DNA of 64,000 bases from Hevea brasiliensis. Taxonomy: Eukaryota; Streptophyta; Magnoliopsida; Malpighiales; Euphorbiaceae. Within the stretch, counting starts at the first letter, position 1. Each line of letters opens with the position of its first letter. The DNA lies in assembly GCF_030052815.1 (NCBI RefSeq), contig NC_079496.1, forward strand, positions 42,123,593 through 42,187,592, in the 5' to 3' direction. Position numbers and translations under genes: made by a program. A model generated the notes under the pieces. That model searched no databases. It was given only the letters and a program-made list of their open reading frames with translations, and was not told the origin of the DNA. Below are positions 57,355 to 64,000 of the stretch, one piece after another.

Positions 57355-60300
57355 TGTAAAACCCTCCCAGTAGCAACTCTGTACATTTTACTGTTCCGGT
57401 AACCGGTGTCGGTCCGAATAGCTAGAACGTCCGAAAAAATATTTAAACTAAAGTCAGGAACCATAATTAACTCAAATATTAATAAGAAAAATTTAGGAAA
57501 AATTTTAGAAATAAAATACAAACAAGTTCAGCAGTAGGTGCCCAGCGATGGGTAACAGGAGGAAGTTCTTGATCCTAGCAACTAGGAGCCCTACACCCGG
57601 GGGAAAAATTATAAAATAATTATTGGGACTCCAGAGAAGGGTCATTGAGGTTCCTATGGCATTAGAATGCCAAGAAAATATTTAGAAAAATTTTTCAATC
57701 GGTACAGACAATTTTGACCCGTTAAGCCAAACGGAGGGCATTTTGATCATTTCGCCTTCAGAGGTGATTTTTGGCCGACTTGTCCAGTTGAGTAAATAAT
57801 TAATATGACATAAAATATGAATAAACATTACTAGAAATTAAATTGAAATGAGTAGTGGAGGAAAGAAAAGAAATTGAGGAAAAAGGCCTATTTATGACAT
57901 CATGGTGATGTCATTTAAAAGCCATAACCAATCAAAATTAAACAACCCTTTAATTAATCAATAAAAGAGACAAACCAAGACAAAAGAATCAAAATTTTAG
58001 CTGCCTTCTTCTTCTCCAATTCCAGCCGAAATTTATGCTTGCCCTAAACCTCCATTAGACCTCACTTCCAAAGCTTAATTTCTCCCTTGTTACACCACTA
58101 AACCCTAACTTCTTTCATTAAAACTTGACCATATCTCTTGGGGAAGCTTTTGGCAGCCAAGAAGAGGAAAGAAAGTGAAGTTTTGAGATGGGAAAATTCT
58201 GCCACTTAAAGGTTAGTGCATATTTGTATACAAACCTCTTTTAATCCATGAAGGTGACTTGAAATAAGTGAGATTTTGTAACTTAAATGAATAGAATTTG
58301 AGTATATGCACCCCATGGATTTTGGCTTCCCTAGGGAAGGAATAGAATTGGGTGTTTTTGATTGACTTGGAATGAACAACAAATCAAATTTAAAGTGTAT
58401 AAACATAAGGATATTAATTTAGTTAGTTAACTAGGGTAGTTTGTACAAAACTATGAATTTGAGCTAGGGTTTAGGAGAGAAAACTTTTCTTGGCTTATGT
58501 AATTGTTAAAGAACACTCTAATGGTCAATTAGTGACCATTTTAGGTAAGTTGACCACAATTTGGACTGAAATAATGCATGGCAAAGTGAATGTGTAGGCT
58601 ACCTAAAGACAGCAGCAAGGTGACTGAAATTTCAATCCACTTGCACAGCCATATCTTTGGCTGTGTTGGTCCAATTGGTGTTCGGCCAATTGGACATGAA
58701 ACTAGGCTTATAATGGCACATTTTTGCTGAAGAAACCATGCCCAAAAGACGAAAGCAAGAGGACCAAAACTTGGCCCCAATCCGGATACCCTGCAATAGC
58801 ACCTGCAGAAATGACCAAATGAATAGTAACTGTTCATTTGGCCATAACTCACTGTAGATGTGGTCAATTGACCTGAAATTTTTACAGCAATAAGTTAAGA
58901 CATAGAAAAACAACTTTCATGAAGGAACCTACCCCAAATTATGGCCAGAACCCATCCAACTAAGTGATTCCAGTTACTATTTATGTTACTGTAGATATGG
59001 TCAATTCTGCAGATTAGCAATCCGGCCAGCTGTGGTTTTTGGACCATATTTAGAGCTACAAAACTCCAAATGGAGTGATTCAAAAAATGAAATTCAACTA
59101 GACAAAATAAGGAACAACTTTCATGTTTGCCATTTCTTCAAATTCCCACTGCAACAGTGTCCAATGGAACAGTAAATTTGAGCTACAAAAGCTGAAAATT
59201 CTACTTCCCTTGGTTTAAACTTGAAATGGTATAAATGCTTAATGCCAACAAGTTTTGAATGCCAAATGTGGTATATTGGGAGTGCCAAAGTCAATGTACA
59301 TATTTTCTACCCAAAACTCAACATTTTTGTTGACCAATGAGGTGAATAGTGACACCAAAAACTTGAAATTCACAAATTGAAGAATTTAAAGGTTTCAAAT
59401 GCCCTAGTATACCTAACAAGATTGGTTTGGATAGTTTGGCATGCCAACATGGTTCAGTTAGCAGTACTGCACATGGCAATATGCCATTCTGTGATTTTAT
59501 GGTTTTTAGCCATTCTAACCTTGTATTGAGATTTGGCCTTGTGCCTGATATTATTCTGACTTGTTAGTCGCATTACATTTGCCGAGAGGCATATGTGACC
59601 GATGGTGTGACTGCCCGAGGTACTTGATACCCAGTGCTAGTTTACCCGTTTATCCAATCCAGTCGTCTAGTGTAGGTTACTTGGGCAACCAAATGAATTA
59701 AAGTGGACAAAGTTAATGATATACAAATTCAAAACAAATGAAACATATACATTCACTACATATCTATTTTCTTGCTATTTCTTTTATTTTATTATTACAC
59801 CACTAAGCATTATTGCTTAGCGCGTTGCTTTTGCCACGCGTAGGTTCTGGAGATACAGATCGTGAGCCCAGTAGACCGCAGACTGGGTGAGTTTATCTTA
59901 CAGCTCTGCACAGTGTCCGTGTCACCTCACTACCTGCAGTGCATTGGTAGGGCACTAGGTGTCATTTTGTCATTTTGTAATTAAATTTTTATTTTCTCAT
60001 ATGTATTTGGATTTATGTAATGTATTTTGAGGTTCATGTAAATAATAAAGATTTATGGTTATGCATGGAAGTAATTTGAGTATTTAATTGTTGTTTATAT
60101 ATGAGAACCCTGAGAAATGGATGTTTGAGAAATGAAAAGGTTGTTGAGAACCGAAATTGAAAATTGTTGAGATTTTGGATATTGGAGTTTGAGATGATTG
60201 AATACAAATATTGGAAGTGTTTTTAATAGGTTCCGAAGAACTGTTTTCTCCATTTTTAGCCGGTACTCTGCCGGAATTTCTTTAAAATTTTCGAAACCTC

Positions 60301-60458
60301 AAATAAATGACAATTTCGATAAATGGCTTAAATAAATTATATTTCACAAATTATATTCAAAAGCATTATAAAAATTAAATAAGGCATATTAGAGTGTGCC
60401 GGTACACCGTGTGACATTGCTTACTCGGGTATACTGTACACGGGTAAGAGGTGTCACA
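57355..60458 (+). repeat. 3' LTR of gypsy-2 (3104 bp)
   Basis: TGTAAAACCC...GGTGTCACA, full length, with TSD ACACC at 60459-60463. Differences from the 5' LTR are mainly C/T and G/A transitions plus the 5'-LTR deletion. No gene. Confidence 0.95.
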
Positions 60459-60463
60459 ACACC

Positions 60464-62939
60464 AATCGATCCAACTATATATATAAGTCTAGATATACTT
60501 TGGGCAAATTAGTATTATTAAGCACTTATAGTTTTATTATTTTATGCTATGTTCTATTAAGGGTTCATAAAATATTGTTATTTCACTTCATGTACTATCC
60601 ATGTTTTATACCATTTTTCATGTCATTATAATGGGAACATAGGTCCTAAGTACATATTCATATAACTTATGTATTTATCACTCTCATTATTTTATGTCAT
60701 GTACTATACATATTTATAGTATTGTTATTTCCTACATGATGAAAACATAGGTTCCAAGTGTGTTTTCCTATGACTTATGTGTTTAGCAAATCATTTAGGT
60801 AATTTTACATTTTATGTATCAATTAATTTCATGTCAACTTGTAGTAGGAAAGTGGGAAAAGTGGGACCCATATACCTGTTTCATGTAATTTAGCTTGTAG
60901 TAACTTATTAGGGATAAGTCAATAATTTATTCCAAGAACCTTTCTTTAGGTAATGTTTTGTCTTTGCATATCAAATTGAGCAAATTGTGGCTATTGTTTG
61001 GCCACACTTCCTCAATGGAAGTTGTTCCTCTATGTCTTGTTTTTATTTTCCTTTTTGAATCATGTCATTTGGATTTGTATAACTTAAGTTATGGTCAAAC
61101 AACCATAACTAGGTCAATTCTGAATTTTGGTTCTTTTAACTAGGCAATTTTGATTATGGTCTTTATTAATTTATTTGAATAGCTTATAGTAATATTTAGG
61201 CCTAGTGTTCTTCATGAGATTTGTTTCCTTATGTCTTCTGGTCACTTAGAATTTCTAGTTGCAATTTTTCAAGTCTTGTAGAATTTATTATAGCCATATC
61301 ATTAGACTGGACTCAAATGTCCTATACTAATATAATCCTCAATTAGGTCAGTAATTTTGACCTATAATTTAAGCTTCTGACATTCATAAGTTGAGGAAGA
61401 TGTCTAAAACAAAGTTGAAGATCTATTTCTTAGGTTTCCAGAATGCGATGGCTCATTTCAGTTGAAGATTTCTAGTGGGAGATATGCTAAAAAGAATATT
61501 CTAGATTTAATGGTCTATTATACCATTTTTAGGTTTTGTACATCAAATTGATCAAGCAAATTGACCTATTTCTCTTGGTTTCTGGGTTTTGGTCCAATTA
61601 CTAATTTTGTAGGTCTATGTCTTTATTGAAATTTTGGCACTAATTTCATGTCATTTGGAGTTGTATAGACCAAGACATGGTCTTTTTACCAAAACTGGTC
61701 AAGTTGCATTTATTTGGCAAATTTTGGGTTGCAATGGTTCTGGACAGTTTTGGTACCCCAACTTGGGCAAGTAATTTGACTTAGTTAATGTCATTTTTGG
61801 GTTCTGTGATCTTTGCAAAAGTGGTAGCCCTATGTCTAGGTTTCCAATGATATAAATTTCAGGTCATTTGGACCTATTTTGAGTGGGTAATGACCAATTG
61901 AGTGACTACTGTTCATATGGTCAAATTCTGGGTTTGCAAATTGCCAATTTCGGATTTGATCAGTTTTGAGGTCACTATATAGGCAGAATTTTGGCATGAC
62001 TTCTTCACGAAATTTGGTCCATTATAAGTCTAGTTTTACCTCCAATTGGCCTCATGCCAATTGGGGTCACACAAATTCATTTATGGCTTAAAATGTATAC
62101 TGCCCTCAACAACCTCAACCTGCATTTGAAAATTTGCACTTCTAATGGACATCATTCACAATTCAATTTGGTCAAATGTCCAACAACAACTCAATTTGAT
62201 CAAATATCCAACAACAACTTAATTCAATTAAATCATATGTCCAACAACAACTCAATTCACTTAAATATCTAGCAACAACTCAATTCAATTAAATCAAATG
62301 TCCAACAATTATACAAGTCTCCAAACCCTAATCCAATTGATTAAAACCAATAATGTACATTCCATTAACTCATTAATCAACATTGATATACATGAAATTT
62401 ATGCTCTCCTAAGTACATTAAGACTGCCCAATTGTACATATGCTTCAATCTTCCATATACATTTCACAACCTTACTTCAAAGTACCCATTTCAAGCATAC
62501 ACATAACATCAAACTATTAATACATGTAATTAGCCTAATCAGCTTCATTACCCATCAATTACATGTAAAAACAAATTAAACTCCTTTAATATCCATGATT
62601 GCTGAAATCATAGCTTCCACATACTCATCAATTTCCATTAATTTCCTTAACATATCAACTCATCTTAATCATATAACAAGAATTTGAGAAGAAAGGTAAG
62701 GAGTTTGAGCACTAACCTCTAGTTGAGCTTGTTAAAGCTTCACTTCTACCTCTTTAAATTACTATCAAAAGCTTCCTTGTGATGTGGGGATTATTTCTTG
62801 TATTTTCTTATCATTTATTCTATCATTTTATGTCTCCTCACTATCATTTAAGTGTAGTTCTAGACATCCTAGCTATCTAGACAAATATTAGTCGTCGGAA
62901 TAGTAGAATGTATGGGCTACCTACGGTGAGGGCGTTACA
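60464..62939 (-). repeat. Element B LTR, piece 3
   Basis: Main part of the element B LTR. It ends (right) GGCGTTACA, the reverse complement of the LTR start. It contains four to five imperfect copies of a roughly 40-bp unit with 'aaatgtccaacaacaactcaatt' (about 62160-62310). ORFs at 62054-62579 have no coding features. Confidence 0.82.
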
Positions 62940-63084
62940 ATTCTTCCCCTCTAAATAAAATTTCATCCTCCAAATTTACCCAATGTAACAAATCGAGGGA
63001 CCACTATCTCCTTGTCTTTTCACTTTTTTTGTGTTATAATACTTTACTTTCTTTTTAGTCTTTCTTACTAGTCCTAGCTTTACA
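62940..63084 (-). other. Internal stub of element B with PPT
   Basis: The minus strand reads ...ggtaaatttggaggatgaaa..., then a purine tract and the LTR, closely resembling the gag-pol end and PPT of gypsy-2. No chromodomain residues can be read in the remaining 145 bp. Confidence 0.7.
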
Positions 63085-64000
63085 TGTAACACCCCTATTT
63101 GTATAGCCTGGTATATTTTACTATTCCGATGATCGGTGTCGGTCCGAACAATTAAGGGGATTAGAACCACACTTAGGACAACTAGATTAGCCCTGAACAC
63201 GAATAATTAGTAATTGTCAATTAGTTAAGTATAAATAAGAAAAACAGAACATAAGAAGTTAAATGAGCCGAGAGTCACAGCGATGGGTGACCTTCTCGTG
63301 AAGGACTGCGAGGTCGATTTAAACTCAAATTTCGAACCGTAAAATGTGATGCTGCGGTCCTTAGGACTATTGTGAACACAGTGGAAAAGAGAAAATCATG
63401 AAAAATAATTGTTAAGCCAGTCAAATAATTAGGTCAGGGAGTCGAAAGAAATATTGAATTATTTGCAAACCGGGTCGAACTGGCGAGGGGCAATTTGGTC
63501 AATTGATCCCAAGAGCTGACTCCTGACCTAACTGTCAAATAAAATCAGAGAAAAGAAAATTTCAGAATCAGAAATTAAATTAGAAAACTAATGGAAAAAA
63601 AAAGAGAGGAAAAAGGAAAAGTAAAAAGTGATGACATCATGCATGACCTCATGCATGATGCAATAAATATATAATTAATAAATTTAATTAATTTGATTAT
63701 ATGGTCTTCCATAAGACTAAATTCATAAAAGAAAAGAAAAAAAAAAAAACAAAAGTCATCTTCCTCATCCTTGCCGCCCCATCTTTCTCTTCCTTCTCAC
63801 TCATCTTGTTTCCACCATTTTTAAGAGTTAGGGAGCTTGAATATTCCTATTTTCTTCCATAAATTCACCGAGTCCCAACATTAAAAATTCTCCTTACATA
63901 TTGAGGAAGCACTAGGGAGCAAAAGAGAGAAGAAAGACTTGAAGATAAAAAAGCTTAGAAACCCTTCAAGCAAGGTTAGTGTTTATTCCTTCAATTTTTC
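63085..64000 (+). mobile_element. Plus-strand gypsy LTR (element A family), cut by window end
   Basis: Starts TGTAACACCCCTATTTG and continues with the CCGGTG/GATCGGTGTCGGTCCG-type block and GAGCCG...GCGATGGGTGACC. It matches the minus-strand LTR start at 30223 of element A over the visible 0.9 kb. The five bases before it (TTACA, 63080-63084) are the predicted left TSD. Confidence 0.85.

Larger units (their letters stand above)
50472..60458 (+). mobile_element. Gypsy-2: full-length Tekay/Del-like chromodomain element
   Basis: Perfect TSD ACACC (50467-50471, 60459-60463). 5' LTR 50472-52677, tRNA-Met PBS, gag-pol 52800-57343, PPT and 3' LTR 57355-60458. It is inserted in the same element-B LTR as gypsy-1, with 725 bp between them. 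The 5' LTR is about 900 bp shorter than the 3' LTR through an internal deletion. Confidence 0.96.
37188..63084 (-). mobile_element. Minus-strand Ty3/gypsy element B: 3' LTR split by two insertions, plus internal stub
   Basis: Three pieces (37188-37641, 49747-50471, 60464-62939) join into one 3.65-kb minus-strand LTR, starting (reverse complement) TGTAACGCCCTCACC at 62939 and ending GGGTGCTACA at 37188. To its right (62940-63084) lies its internal end: the minus strand reads tagaggggaagaat directly before the LTR, the same PPT form as gypsy-2. This is therefore the 3' LTR and the body extended rightward. The body is interrupted at 63085 by another LTR. No coding domain remains in the 145-bp stub. 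Confidence 0.85.

Noticed and set aside
62054..62579. Two plus-strand ORFs of 72 and 93 codons
   Set aside because: They lie inside the antisense LTR of element B, and the first covers a 40-bp tandem repeat encoding reiterated Asn/Ser/Gln; there is no coding signature.

Overview
The window is plant nuclear DNA made almost wholly of nested LTR retrotransposons. No host gene, rRNA, tRNA gene or CRISPR array was found. The elements are plant lineages: Tat/Ogre-like gypsy with a tRNA-Arg-type primer site, chromodomain gypsy (Tekay/Del-like) whose LTRs start TGTAACACC, an Angela/BARE-like copia with 2.1-kb LTRs, and an Athila-like remnant. A large-genome eudicot and a repeat-rich (pericentromeric-type) region are plausible. 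The species cannot be named from the sequence.

Left block (1-30223). A non-autonomous Tat/Ogre-like element occupies 1-18192. It has 6-kb LTRs (1-6012, missing about 75 bp outside the window, and 12133-18192), a broken gag, traces of integrase and no reverse transcriptase. Each LTR carries an antisense gene with its own TATA box, encoding a Transposase_28-like protein with a coiled coil. The element sits inside a copia element (3' part 18193-22967). That copia lies in the leader of a minus-strand gypsy element (A) whose 5' LTR spans 23106-30223. The LTR of A is itself split by a 3485-bp solo LTR with perfect CCTCA target duplications.

Middle (30224-37187). An Athila-like 3' region and LTR start is interrupted by a second copia (30275-34958, TSD GGTGT). 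A deletion in this copia has fused its gag directly to the end of its 3' LTR.

Right block (37188-64000). One minus-strand gypsy LTR (element B; pieces 37188-37641, 49747-50471, 60464-62939) has received two full-length chromodomain gypsy insertions. Gypsy-1 (37642-49746) has near-identical 3.7-kb LTRs but an internal region full of single-base indels. Gypsy-2 (50472-60458) has perfect ACACC TSDs, an RT deletion, premature stops and a 75-nt GT-AG segment inside integrase that looks like an intron. A further plus-strand gypsy LTR starts at 63085 and runs off the window.

The most notable observations are the promoter-bearing antisense gene inside the Tat LTR, the candidate integrase intron, conserved blocks shared by otherwise divergent gypsy LTRs, and a recurrent indel signature at CAG/CCGG-type sites. 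That signature suggests consensus error at methylated cytosines, so some 'frameshifts' here may not be real.
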